64,000 bases of DNA from contig CADAKH010000005.1 of the NCBI GenBank assembly GCA_902788505.1, forward strand, positions 1 through 64,000, given 5' to 3'. The position numbers and the translations under genes were made by a program. Source of the DNA: Oscillospiraceae bacterium (GTDB lineage Bacteria > Bacillota > Clostridia > Saccharofermentanales > Saccharofermentanaceae). The notes beneath the pieces are model-generated. The model searched no databases. It had not been told where the DNA came from and saw nothing but the letters and a program-made list of their open reading frames with translations. Positions 1 through 8,149 of this stretch are shown here, piece by piece. Position 1 is the stretch's first letter. Each line of letters opens with the position of its first letter.

Positions 1-317
1 AGGTTTGCCAACAGGTTTTCGAAAAGCCTGCAGTTAAGGCGTTTTTCGCTGATGAATACGGCAACAGTATGGCTATAGCCGTATTGTTTGCCGTATTTTT
101 GAGGCCGCAACAGCGAAAAATGCGGCAGTGAGTACGGCATAGCCGTATTTTTTGCCGTATTCGGGAGCGTGATCATAAGGCATTTTGAGACGACGCCGTT
201 TTGCAAATGAAACAGGAGAAGCATCCCGACTGTCCCATAAAATGAGAAAGAGCTGCCTCATTACGAAGCAGCCTCTCTTCTGTTTGCTAAACACTCTTGT
301 AAAGGAGAATATTATTC
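1..317. repeat. Non-coding stretch with clustered GCCGTATT hairpins
   Basis: No convincing gene is seen here. Between about 38 and 165 the word GCCGTATT and its complement AATACGGC recur five times and can fold in several ways. An outer pair is GCGTTTTTCGCTG (38-50) with CAGCGAAAAATGC (111-123), 12 of 13 paired. An inner hairpin TACGGC-ATA-GCCGTA followed by six T lies at 133-153 and resembles a plus-strand intrinsic terminator. The rest (186-317) holds the terminator-like hairpin of the next gene. It may be the tail of a plus-strand unit that ends left of the window. Confidence 0.5.
249..284 (-). terminator. Terminator-like hairpin after the 318-848 gene
   Basis: On the minus strand an imperfect stem (AGAGGCTGC with GCAGCTCT, one bulge) is followed by TTTCTCATTTT. 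It lies about 35 bases past the stop of the hypothetical gene. Confidence 0.4.
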
Positions 318-848
318 TTAGTCCCAGTTATTGGTCTCCCAGTTGCATTTTTCCCAGGTATGGAATCTGTCTAAGAGATTTACCATGATCATCTCTCTCA
401 TCGGTGCCGGAAAAACATTGAGTTCATTGTTGAGCTGATCGCTTATGGCATCGATGTCGTCCTTCAAAGCCTTTATGACAGCACCTTCCCTGAGCTTTGA
501 ATCTGACATCTTGAAATTGGTAATTGTCTTTTTTAGAAGCTTAACATCTTCGAGATCATTCTCACTCTGCTCTGCGGGTTCCGTGATCTCGGACGGCTTG
601 GACAATTCAAAGCCCCAATCGGCAAGAGCAGATTCAGCAACGAGATTTATCACTCCGAAACTCGGATCTTCTGCCGGATCAAGTTTTTTAACTTCTATAT
701 CTTTTACCTTTATTCCCTTGAGAAGCAGATCGACCATGTCGGACCTGATCTTTACTCCCAGAAGGAACATCTTCTGATTGTCGATCTTTTTCTTATCATC
801 TGAATACACAAGCGGTTCATCTATATATCTGGCAAGATCAAAAACCAT
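318..848 (-). CDS. Hypothetical protein (176 aa), charged, soluble
   Basis: I do not recognise the family. The protein is acidic, has no membrane segment or signal peptide and begins MVFDLARYIDEPLVYSDDKK. The first half looks like a compact alpha/beta domain and the second half is mostly helical (after a Glu-rich stretch near residue 95). A GTG codon 18 bases upstream keeps the frame open, but it lies inside the AAGGAGGAG ribosome binding site, so the ATG at 848 is the better start. It is a single gene with a terminator-like hairpin behind it and a plausible promoter (TTGAAG, 17 bases, TGATAA) ahead. Function unknown. Confidence 0.6.
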   Translation of the reverse strand: MVFDLARYIDEPLVYSDDKKKIDNQKMFLLGVKIRSDMVDLLLKGIKVKDIEVKKLDPAEDPSFGVINLVAESALADWGFELSKPSEITEPAEQSENDLEDVKLLKKTITNFKMSDSKLREGAVIKALKDDIDAISDQLNNELNVFPAPMREMIMVNLLDRFHTWEKCNWETNNWD

Positions 849-1040
849 ATTCTCCTCCTTATTCACTTATCCATATAAACGGGGCATTAAGCCTTGATTT
901 CAAATTATCATGACTTAATACTACACCCTTCAAATTTCGATGTTGTTTTCTCTCTGTGAATAATTCGAAAAGCAGTTCTTAATAAATAAGAACATTGTGA
1001 ACAAAGGAATAAAAACGGCGTGAAAAAGTATCCGGACCGG

Positions 1041-2417
1041 TTATTTGACGATATTTCTGATCCAGATTCCGGACTTTACAAAGATGAAGGCAATGATGCA
1101 CTTGATAAATTCTGTTCCACGGACGACAGCAAGCATCAGGGTGATGTTAATGTTCGTAAAGTGGCCCAGATAAAAAGCAAGCGGTACGACAATGATCCAT
1201 GTGAACACACTGTCAAAGATAACCGTTATAAGTGCATTTCCGCCTGATCTGATTATGAAATATGAGGCGTGGGTATATGCGCAGAAAGGCATGTTGACAG
1301 CGCCGATCAGGATAAATCCTGTAGCAAGCTCTCTGATGTAATCTGTTGTGTTGTAGAGCAGCGGAAAGAAAAATGCCAGGACAGCCATTATCACTCCGAA
1401 AAATATACCGCAAAGCACGGTGACTTTTCTCATGGTCTCAGCCTTCTTCTTCGCACCTTCGAGCTCACCTGCACCCAGGATGTGACCCATCATGATGCCG
1501 ACAGCCTCACCCATGGCAATAAATGCAACAGCCATAAGGTTCCAGAGAGTTGATTCGATCTGCATTGCGGCAACAGAATCAAGGCTCCTGTAAGAATAGC
1601 TCTGATTGATAAAAGTCATGCCGAGAGACCAGAATGTCTCGTTAGCCATGAGCGGGAGAGCTCTCAGAAAAAACCTGACAGCCAGTTTGCCCGGAATCTT
1701 AAAGTTTTTGAATGCACCACGGATAAAGGGAAACATATCCGGATGCCTGCCTGCATATATGACCAGGATCGCAAGTTCGACAAATCTTGATATTACAGTA
1801 GCTATGGCTGCACCTACCGCACCGAGCGCAGGAAGGCCGAAGTATCCGTAGATCAAAAGATAATTGCCGATAAGGTTTACGAATATTGCACAGATAGATG
1901 CAAACATCGGAACCTTGGTGGATCCCAGGTCTCTCATCGTACCCGAATAAGCCTGAGTGATACCTATCGGTATAAGGCTTATGAGAATGACATGAATATA
2001 ATCGACACCTATTACAAGAGACTCGGCAGCATCTGCCGGATCGCCTTCACCCTGAAGGAAAAGATTGATCAGGAACGGCGAAAAGATAAGAAAGACAACG
2101 ATACAGACTGCCGCAATGATCGTGTTGAATACGATCTTGAAACGGAATGTGTTGCGGATACCGTCGTCATCACCTTTGCCCTTGTACTGGGCCGTGAAGA
2201 TACCGACTCCGGCAGTTGCTCCGAATATGACAAGGTAGAAAACAAACATAAGCTGGTTTGCGATTCCCACACCGGAAAGCGCATTGGTACCAACCCTTCC
2301 GATCATGAGATTGTCCAGAAGGTTTACAAAATTGGAGATGCCGTTCTGGATCATCATCGGAATGGCGATCTTCAAAAGCTTACGGATGTATTCTTTGTCG
2401 TTCTTTAAACCGGTCAT
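1041..2417 (-). CDS. MATE family multidrug/organic cation efflux protein
   Basis: This is a full-length (458 aa) MATE exporter with twelve hydrophobic segments, expected to extrude drugs or metabolites in exchange for Na+ or H+. The N-terminal stretch IAIPMMIQNGISNFVNLLDN and the following GRVGTNALSGVG are typical of the NorM/DinF-like branch. The second half repeats the pattern (LPLMANETFWSLGMTFINQS), as expected for the internal duplication of the fold. The start has a GAAAGG site upstream. It has its own promoter and is apparently monocistronic. Substrate cannot be inferred from sequence alone. Confidence 0.93.
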   Translation of the reverse strand: MTGLKNDKEYIRKLLKIAIPMMIQNGISNFVNLLDNLMIGRVGTNALSGVGIANQLMFVFYLVIFGATAGVGIFTAQYKGKGDDDGIRNTFRFKIVFNTIIAAVCIVVFLIFSPFLINLFLQGEGDPADAAESLVIGVDYIHVILISLIPIGITQAYSGTMRDLGSTKVPMFASICAIFVNLIGNYLLIYGYFGLPALGAVGAAIATVISRFVELAILVIYAGRHPDMFPFIRGAFKNFKIPGKLAVRFFLRALPLMANETFWSLGMTFINQSYSYRSLDSVAAMQIESTLWNLMAVAFIAMGEAVGIMMGHILGAGELEGAKKKAETMRKVTVLCGIFFGVIMAVLAFFFPLLYNTTDYIRELATGFILIGAVNMPFCAYTHASYFIIRSGGNALITVIFDSVFTWIIVVPLAFYLGHFTNINITLMLAVVRGTEFIKCIIAFIFVKSGIWIRNIVK

Positions 2418-2456
2418 ACCGGGGCCTTTCTATACTTATATAATTTCAATTCGAGC

Positions 2457-2486
2457 ATTGTATCAAATCAATACAGATAAATTCAA
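2457..2486 (-). promoter_or_regulatory. Sigma-A-type promoter of the MATE gene
   Basis: On the minus strand the -35 TTGAAT (2481-2486) is 18 bases from the -10 TACAAT (2457-2462). The predicted start lies about 33 bases ahead of the MATE start codon. Confidence 0.5.
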
Positions 2487-2563
2487 TACGAAAATGCAAA
2501 CAAATTATCTGCTTAGAACAGATGCAGATTCTGTCTGATGAACACCTGAATTGTAAGAAGAGA

Positions 2564-4396
2564 TTATCTGCCGACTTTCTTAGCCTTTTTCTCGAGATAC
2601 ATGGCCTTGTCGGCTTTGTTCATGCAGTCAACGACACCGTGCCAGTCTGTAAGCTCGCAGGTTCCGATACTTACACCTAATGTATATTGGTTTTTGCCGG
2701 ACTTGTTTATCTTATCAATGCTCTTATTGACTGTCCTTATGAACTTGCCTATTCTTCCGACTTCGGAAAGGACGAGGATCGCAACGAATTCATCTCCGCC
2801 CATTCTTGCAACGAACTCACCTTCGATCAGGGCACCCTCGATACATTCGGCAGTCTCTTTGATAGCCTCGTCACCCGTATTGTGACCAAAAGTATCATTA
2901 ATGAGCTTAAGATCATCCATGTCGATAGATGCTATGGCAAGATCACATTTCCTGTTGCCGTCTTCATCGAACTTACCGGAAATGTTCTTCTCAAAACCTC
3001 TTCTGTTGTAAATGCCCGTCAGCGGATCTTTTACATAGAGACTCAGGACATCGGAAATACCGAAAAGCTTCTCGTAAAGCTCGAGCTTGTTTATCGTCTG
3101 TCCTACCTGTGACAGCAGATACTCTATCTTGAAATTGATAAACATCGGAATGCCTGTATCAACAGACATGGCTGCGTATCCGTAAACTTCATTCTTCAGT
3201 GACAACGGGAAAAAGATGAGCATACCGTCTTTATCGGTAACGATATCATCCGGCAGGAGCCTTGTATCCGGGAATGAGATCCTGTCAAAACAGTTCTCGC
3301 CCTTGTCCTTAAAATAACCGACAAGCTCACGGTCGTTCTCACGGTAAAGACAGAAATAACAGGACTCTACGCTTTCAACAGTCTTGAACTGGTCAAGCGC
3401 AACTCTGACTGCATCCTCTTTTGTAAGGGATCCTTCGAAAAGATCGCTCATAACAACGAACTCTCTCATGTCGTCCATAGATACCGATGATGCGACATTG
3501 AGATCGGTCATCGTCTTAAAGACATCTCTTTCCAGATTGGCTTCACCTGTAGTCTCACGCGCAACAATGGTACCGGGCACATAAACATCATACTCGGGAT
3601 CTTCGCCCGCTTCGATCTTCTCGAGAATGCCCATTGCAGTATCAACAAGCATCTTGTTGGATATCTCGATCGTAGTGATGGAAGGAATGTGGTTCCTTGC
3701 CTCTAAAGCATTATCGACGCCGCTGATAAGCGTATCCTCAGGGATCGAGTAACCTCTTTGGATCAGCTCATTGCAGACAGCGATTGCTTCGTAATCGTTA
3801 GAGCATATTATCGCTTCGGGAAGAGTGCCGTCCTTCTTGATAAAGAAGTCAGCCATCTCATGGCCCTGTGTGATCCAGTAATTGCCATGGAAGATCATCT
3901 TCTCATTTATCTCATATCCGAAATCGCGCATGGCTCTCTCAAAGCCTTCTCTTCGTTCGGAAGAATCGACCAGTTCATCCATACCGGTAACAAAACCTAT
4001 ATCATCAGTCTTGCATTTCGAGATGACATACTTCGCGATGTCATACATCAGTCCTTCATTGTCAGGAATGACATTATAGAATCCGGATATCTTCGCTCTT
4101 ATACAAACGACCGGCGGAGCTTTGGTGTCCGTAAGAAGTTCTTCAACGAGGTCTTTTGCCATTCCTTCATGGATCAGGGTATCGTAACAAAGAATAATGC
4201 CATCGTAATTGTGCACATCAGGGAGCTTTAAAATGCTCTTGTAACCGATGACATGAAGAGGATTGGTCGTAGGGATGGAGCACATTCCGAAGACGTCAAT
4301 AACATGCCCCTTCTCAGCGGCATAGTAATCCAGTCTCTCTAATACCGACAGGGCAAAATCCCTGTACATGTCTCCGACAAATGCGCAAATTCTCAT
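2564..4396 (-). CDS. LacI/periplasmic-binding-like sensor fused to GGDEF diguanylate cyclase
   Basis: Residues 1-280 resemble the ligand-binding core of LacI-family regulators (MRICAFVGDMYRDFALSVLE, later ICSNDYEAIAVCNELIQRGY and ISGVDN), but no HTH precedes it and there is no signal peptide or membrane segment. A middle region (about 290-440) looks GAF-like. Residues 455-610 are a GGDEF domain beginning DPLTGIYNRRGF with an intact GGDEF motif at 533-537, so it should make cyclic di-GMP from two GTP in the cytosol. No RxxD inhibitory site is visible before the motif. The inference is a soluble sugar- or nucleoside-responsive cyclase. The start codon has no ribosome binding site and lies at the predicted transcription start. 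Confidence 0.85.
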   Translation of the reverse strand: MRICAFVGDMYRDFALSVLERLDYYAAEKGHVIDVFGMCSIPTTNPLHVIGYKSILKLPDVHNYDGIILCYDTLIHEGMAKDLVEELLTDTKAPPVVCIRAKISGFYNVIPDNEGLMYDIAKYVISKCKTDDIGFVTGMDELVDSSERREGFERAMRDFGYEINEKMIFHGNYWITQGHEMADFFIKKDGTLPEAIICSNDYEAIAVCNELIQRGYSIPEDTLISGVDNALEARNHIPSITTIEISNKMLVDTAMGILEKIEAGEDPEYDVYVPGTIVARETTGEANLERDVFKTMTDLNVASSVSMDDMREFVVMSDLFEGSLTKEDAVRVALDQFKTVESVESCYFCLYRENDRELVGYFKDKGENCFDRISFPDTRLLPDDIVTDKDGMLIFFPLSLKNEVYGYAAMSVDTGIPMFINFKIEYLLSQVGQTINKLELYEKLFGISDVLSLYVKDPLTGIYNRRGFEKNISGKFDEDGNRKCDLAIASIDMDDLKLINDTFGHNTGDEAIKETAECIEGALIEGEFVARMGGDEFVAILVLSEVGRIGKFIRTVNKSIDKINKSGKNQYTLGVSIGTCELTDWHGVVDCMNKADKAMYLEKKAKKVGR

Positions 4397-4402
4397 AGAG
4401 AT

Positions 4403-4432
4403 ATTATACTAACCTTGAATTAAAAGTGTAAA
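4403..4432 (-). promoter_or_regulatory. Strong promoter placing +1 at the start codon (leaderless)
   Basis: On the minus strand TTTACA (4427-4432), an 18-base spacer and a perfect TATAAT (4403-4408) precede the LacI-GGDEF gene. Only six bases separate the -10 from the ATG, so transcription should begin at or next to the A of the start codon. Confidence 0.6.
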
Positions 4433-4439
4433 TATATCT

Positions 4440-4484
4440 TTATGCTTTTCCGGCTGCCTTGTCTTTATAGAGAGCTTCATCTGC
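4440..4484 (-). pseudogene. Remnant of a GGDEF-domain C-terminus
   Basis: Read on the minus strand, this stretch encodes ADEALYKDKAAGKA followed by TAA. This is the canonical last helix of a GGDEF domain. An in-frame stop precedes it directly and no cyclase coding is seen upstream, since the glycerate kinase gene ends 62 bases away. It is a decayed end of a lost diguanylate cyclase gene. Confidence 0.6.
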
Positions 4485-4546
4485 TTAGCCTGTCTGCCGA
4501 CTGAGCGCATTTCTCTAAAGAGCATCATAAAAAAGGATCCGGATGA

Positions 4547-5641
4547 TCAAAAACTGAGCTCAGCGAAAAGTTCTTCCGCTGTATCTTCCACGCTCTTAAC
4601 AGCCTCTTCTGTCACCATTGAAGGAATTATCAGGGGAATGACACGGTCAAATCCGGCTTTGATACACTCCTCATAGCCTTCACCTAATACACCTGTTATT
4701 CCTATAACCCGTTTCCCGTATCTCTTCCCAAGCTGCATGACCTCAAAGGGTGCTTTGCCGTTAACAGTCTGGCTGTCCATGCGTCCTTCACCCGTTATAA
4801 CAATATTACAGTCCACTATTTTCTGCTCTGCACCGGTAATATCCAGAACAATGCCGGCACCTGATCTTAATGACGCATCAAAGAAGTTTTTGAGGGCAAA
4901 ACTCATTCCGCCGGCAGCTCCAGTGCCCGCTTCATAAGGGCCAAATCCGGCTGTCATGGCGTAATGCTCAAGCCACGCATCCATCTCTTTGCACATATCC
5001 TCCGAAGCGCCCTTCTGCGGCCCATACACAAAACTTGCGCCGTCCGGACCGCACAATGGATTGGTGACATCACTCGCGACAGTTATTTCAATATCCCTGC
5101 CGATCAGATTCGATGTATCTATTGAACAAAGATCCTTAAGCCCTGCCGCACCGTAACCGATGTCATTGCCGTTCTTATCCAGAAGTTTTGCACCAAGCGC
5201 CTGAAGCATTCCCGCACCTCCGTCATTGGTCGCGCTTCCTCCGATGCAGAGTACAAGTTTTCCGGCGCCTTTTAAGACCGCGTCTTTCATAAGCTCGCCG
5301 ACACCATATGTCGTCGTTATGTACGGGTTGCGTTCGTTCTGTCCTATCAGTGTCAGGCCGGCCGCTTTGGCCATCTCGATGTAAGCAGTATTGGTCTTGG
5401 AATCGAAAATATAATCAGCGCTGATCTTTTTACCGTCAGGACCTGTGACAGTCATGGTCTCAGTTATGCCGTTGATGAAAAGCGCCAGAGCATCTGTCGT
5501 GCCCTCTCCGCCGTCAGCCAGCGGAAGCACGGTAACATCCGCATCAGGACATGATCTCAGGATGCCGCGCCTGACGGCATTGCCCGCCTCAAACGAGGTA
5601 AGGCTTCCTTTGAATGAATCCATTGCAACAACTACTTTCAT
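4547..5641 (-). CDS. glxK: Glycerate kinase (GarK/GlxK family)
   Basis: The N-terminus MKVVVAMDSFKGSLTSFEAG and the following PLADGGEGTTDAL are the hallmark of glycerate 2-kinases. These phosphorylate D-glycerate with ATP, feeding it into lower glycolysis. Further family motifs are GGSATNDGGAGMLQALGA and GAAGGMSFAL. At 364 aa the length is normal. An ATG seven codons upstream exists, but GGAGGT lies between the two, so the second ATG is taken. Neighbours are unrelated and a promoter of its own is visible upstream, so it is probably a single transcription unit. Whether the product is 2- or 3-phosphoglycerate cannot be told here. Confidence 0.93.
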   Translation of the reverse strand: MKVVVAMDSFKGSLTSFEAGNAVRRGILRSCPDADVTVLPLADGGEGTTDALALFINGITETMTVTGPDGKKISADYIFDSKTNTAYIEMAKAAGLTLIGQNERNPYITTTYGVGELMKDAVLKGAGKLVLCIGGSATNDGGAGMLQALGAKLLDKNGNDIGYGAAGLKDLCSIDTSNLIGRDIEITVASDVTNPLCGPDGASFVYGPQKGASEDMCKEMDAWLEHYAMTAGFGPYEAGTGAAGGMSFALKNFFDASLRSGAGIVLDITGAEQKIVDCNIVITGEGRMDSQTVNGKAPFEVMQLGKRYGKRVIGITGVLGEGYEECIKAGFDRVIPLIIPSMVTEEAVKSVEDTAEELFAELSF

Positions 5642-5680
5642 CAGACCTCCGCATATGAACATTACTGTTCTCTTAATAAT

Positions 5681-5715
5681 ATAATATTCAGATAATTTTT
5701 GAGCCCAATATAATC
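5681..5715 (-). promoter_or_regulatory. Possible promoter of glycerate kinase
   Basis: On the minus strand TTGGGC is followed after 16 bases by TATTAT in a very AT-rich stretch ahead of glxK. The match is moderate. Confidence 0.35.
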
Positions 5716-5746
5716 ATATGGGAATTGAAGAAATAAGCGGAATACA

Positions 5747-5789
5747 CGGGGCATCTCACTGACTCAAGTGAGATGTCCCGTTTTTTATT
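5747..5789 (+). terminator. Strong intrinsic terminator, plus-strand orientation
   Basis: A 14-base near-perfect stem (CGGGGCATCTCACT with AGTGAGATGTCCCG, loop GACTCA) is followed by TTTTTTATTT on the plus strand. Both flanking genes (alpha-galactosidase and glxK) are on the minus strand. The T-run is therefore on the unexpected side, although the stem could still stop minus-strand transcripts less efficiently. Confidence 0.75.
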
Positions 5790-5802
5790 TGTGTTTAACG
5801 GT

Positions 5803-8148
5803 TCAGCCCGCCTTCCCTATCTTATAAATGCGCGAGCCGAAGTCGGGATAGTATCTGGTATTTTCGTTGTAGCCTAATGAAGCGAAGCGCGGCTTGATGT
5901 GAACACCGGCGTACATCATGGCATCGCCGTACATCTCGTGAGATTCTTTTTCGGAAGGCATCTTATAGAACTTAGCAATGACTCTGTGAATGAAGCCGTC
6001 CTGCTTAACGTGGAATGGCGCGACATAGTTGACAAGCCCTCCGAAACCTCTCAGATCGTATGTGTTCTCACGCACTTCGATATGATATTTGACATCATCT
6101 GTCAGGCCTCGTACATAGAGAACATCGTGGCTGTAATTCGGCATTGCAAGGCTATGCATAATGAGCGACATCGCTTCACTTCCGTCTTTCGAAGATACCG
6201 TCCATGAAAGTGTCTTTCCTTCGTCAAATGAGCTGACGCGCCACAGGCGTCCGTACTGCATGAGCTTTCTGTTCTCCTTGATGTATCCGGTCTGTCTTCT
6301 GATCTCTTCGAACTCTTCTTTCGGGAGGTCGCAGAGGTTGCACTCATAACCGGTGTTGCCGAATAAAGCAACATTGAAGCGGGTGTCGAGAGGTGTTTTC
6401 CTGAGCGTCTGATGGTTGGGAACATCAGAAACATGACATGTATAACAGGACTGCGGATAGCCGTAGGAATAACCGTTCTGTATCACTGCTCTCTGATAGG
6501 CATCGGTGTCATCGGATGCCCAGATCTGCGGAAAATACGAAAGTATACCGAGATCGAATCTGTTGCCGCCCGAAGCACACCCTTCGAAAAGGATATGAGG
6601 GAACTTTTTTGTCAGAGTATTCATCACGCGGTAAAGTCCCAAGATGTATCTGTGAGAGACCTCCCCCTGCCTGTCAGAAGGAAGAGACGATGAATATACA
6701 TCCGTGAAATTGCGGTTGTAATCCCACTTAACATAAGAGATATCTGCAGATGAAAACACCGATGACATTGCATCGATAATGTAGTCCTGAACTTCTGTCC
6801 GCGTGAGATCCAGAAGCATCTGATTGCGGCCTGCGGAGTGTCCCTTGCCCGGGATCTTCATTGCCCAGTCGGGATGCGCGCGGTACAGGTCGGAGTTCTC
6901 GTTTACCATCTCGGGTTCGACCCAGATACCAAAGTCCAGACCGAGCTTTCTGATCTTATCGCAGATGCCTTTTATTCCGTGAGGAAGTTTCTTTGGATCA
7001 GGTGTCCAGTCGCCCAGCGAGGACGTGTCATCTTTGCGTCCTTTGAACCAGCCGTCGTCCATTACGAAAAGCTCGATACCGGCTTTCTTTGCACGGCGGG
7101 CGAGTCTCAGGAGCCTGCTCTCACTGATGTCAAAATAGGATGCCTCCCAGGAGTTCAGGAGGACAGGCCGAAGACGGTCCTTCCACTCGCCGCTTACTAT
7201 GTGGCTGCTGACAAAGTCGTGCATGCCGTGGCTCATCGTGTTGCAGCCCGAAGCTGAATACGTCATGACTGCTTCAGGGCTTCCGAAGGACTCTCCTTTC
7301 GCTAGTTTCCATGTAAACCCCTGAGGATTGATACCGGTGACGAGACGGACTTTGCCGTAAGGATTTTTCTCAACACAGGTGTAGTGGTTTCCGCTGTAAA
7401 CAAGGTTGATTCCGTAGACTTCGCCGTAGTCTTCATCGAAGGCTCCGCGTCCGAGCATGACAAACGGATTTGCGTGATTTGAGGACGACCCTCCGCATGA
7501 GGAATTAACGAGCTTTACGCTTCCTACTTTCTGGACGTTCTTATTCATCTCACGTGCCCACGCACCGTTGAAAGTGACGAAGGAATAATCACCGGGATCA
7601 AAGTCGAGCATAGTGCTCATGATGCGCTCTATGGTGATATCCGTACTGCCTTCATTTATAAGCTCGCATGATCTTGTGATAACATCGCATTCTTCAAAAA
7701 CAGAATATACAAGAATAAGGGAAATGCCGTTCTCTTTGTCTTTCATCGTGACTTTCAGAACATCCGCATCTTCACCATAGGAACCGGGGAAATCCTCATC
7801 TCTTTTCTTACCCTTCCCGATGGAATGATCAGAGTAAACAAAGTCTGATGTCCTGCTCCCGTCACTGTTTATCAGTTCGAGAGCAGGTTCTCTGACATCA
7901 CCCTTACCGATGGTACTTATCTCCAGCCTTATGTCTTCCATTGAGAAACTGCCGTTCTCAGCGTTATAGATACTTGTGTTGCCGGACGCGAACTCATTAA
8001 GCTCCCTTATGCCGTCATCGGAATCGAGACGGATCTTACGCCCGTAGTACAGGTGTTCAAGATGTCCCGTTTCCATCACGCGGAAAGCATAGGTCGTTTT
8101 CGAAGTGTTAAGGACAAATAACTTGCCGTCTGATAATACGGTGATCAT
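5803..8148 (-). CDS. GH36 alpha-galactosidase
   Basis: This is a full-length (781 aa) retaining alpha-galactosidase that releases terminal alpha-galactose from melibiose, raffinose-type oligosaccharides or glycolipids. The N-terminal half is the beta-sandwich. The catalytic barrel shows WVEPEMVNENSDLYRAHPDW, the nucleophile Asp476 in YVKWDYNRN and the acid/base Asp546 in WASDDTDAYQR, followed by CYTCHVSDVPNHQT. There is no signal peptide, so the substrate must be imported first, which fits the symporter gene ending one base upstream. A GGGAGG site precedes the ATG. It is the last gene of the tetR operon and is expected to be induced with it. The substrate preference is not visible. Confidence 0.95.
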   Translation of the reverse strand: MITVLSDGKLFVLNTSKTTYAFRVMETGHLEHLYYGRKIRLDSDDGIRELNEFASGNTSIYNAENGSFSMEDIRLEISTIGKGDVREPALELINSDGSRTSDFVYSDHSIGKGKKRDEDFPGSYGEDADVLKVTMKDKENGISLILVYSVFEECDVITRSCELINEGSTDITIERIMSTMLDFDPGDYSFVTFNGAWAREMNKNVQKVGSVKLVNSSCGGSSSNHANPFVMLGRGAFDEDYGEVYGINLVYSGNHYTCVEKNPYGKVRLVTGINPQGFTWKLAKGESFGSPEAVMTYSASGCNTMSHGMHDFVSSHIVSGEWKDRLRPVLLNSWEASYFDISESRLLRLARRAKKAGIELFVMDDGWFKGRKDDTSSLGDWTPDPKKLPHGIKGICDKIRKLGLDFGIWVEPEMVNENSDLYRAHPDWAMKIPGKGHSAGRNQMLLDLTRTEVQDYIIDAMSSVFSSADISYVKWDYNRNFTDVYSSSLPSDRQGEVSHRYILGLYRVMNTLTKKFPHILFEGCASGGNRFDLGILSYFPQIWASDDTDAYQRAVIQNGYSYGYPQSCYTCHVSDVPNHQTLRKTPLDTRFNVALFGNTGYECNLCDLPKEEFEEIRRQTGYIKENRKLMQYGRLWRVSSFDEGKTLSWTVSSKDGSEAMSLIMHSLAMPNYSHDVLYVRGLTDDVKYHIEVRENTYDLRGFGGLVNYVAPFHVKQDGFIHRVIAKFYKMPSEKESHEMYGDAMMYAGVHIKPRFASLGYNENTRYYPDFGSRIYKIGKAG

Positions 8149-8149
8149 G

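Noticed and set aside
866..866. GTG start for the first hypothetical gene
   Set aside because: The GTG and the following codons form the ribosome binding site of the ATG at 848.
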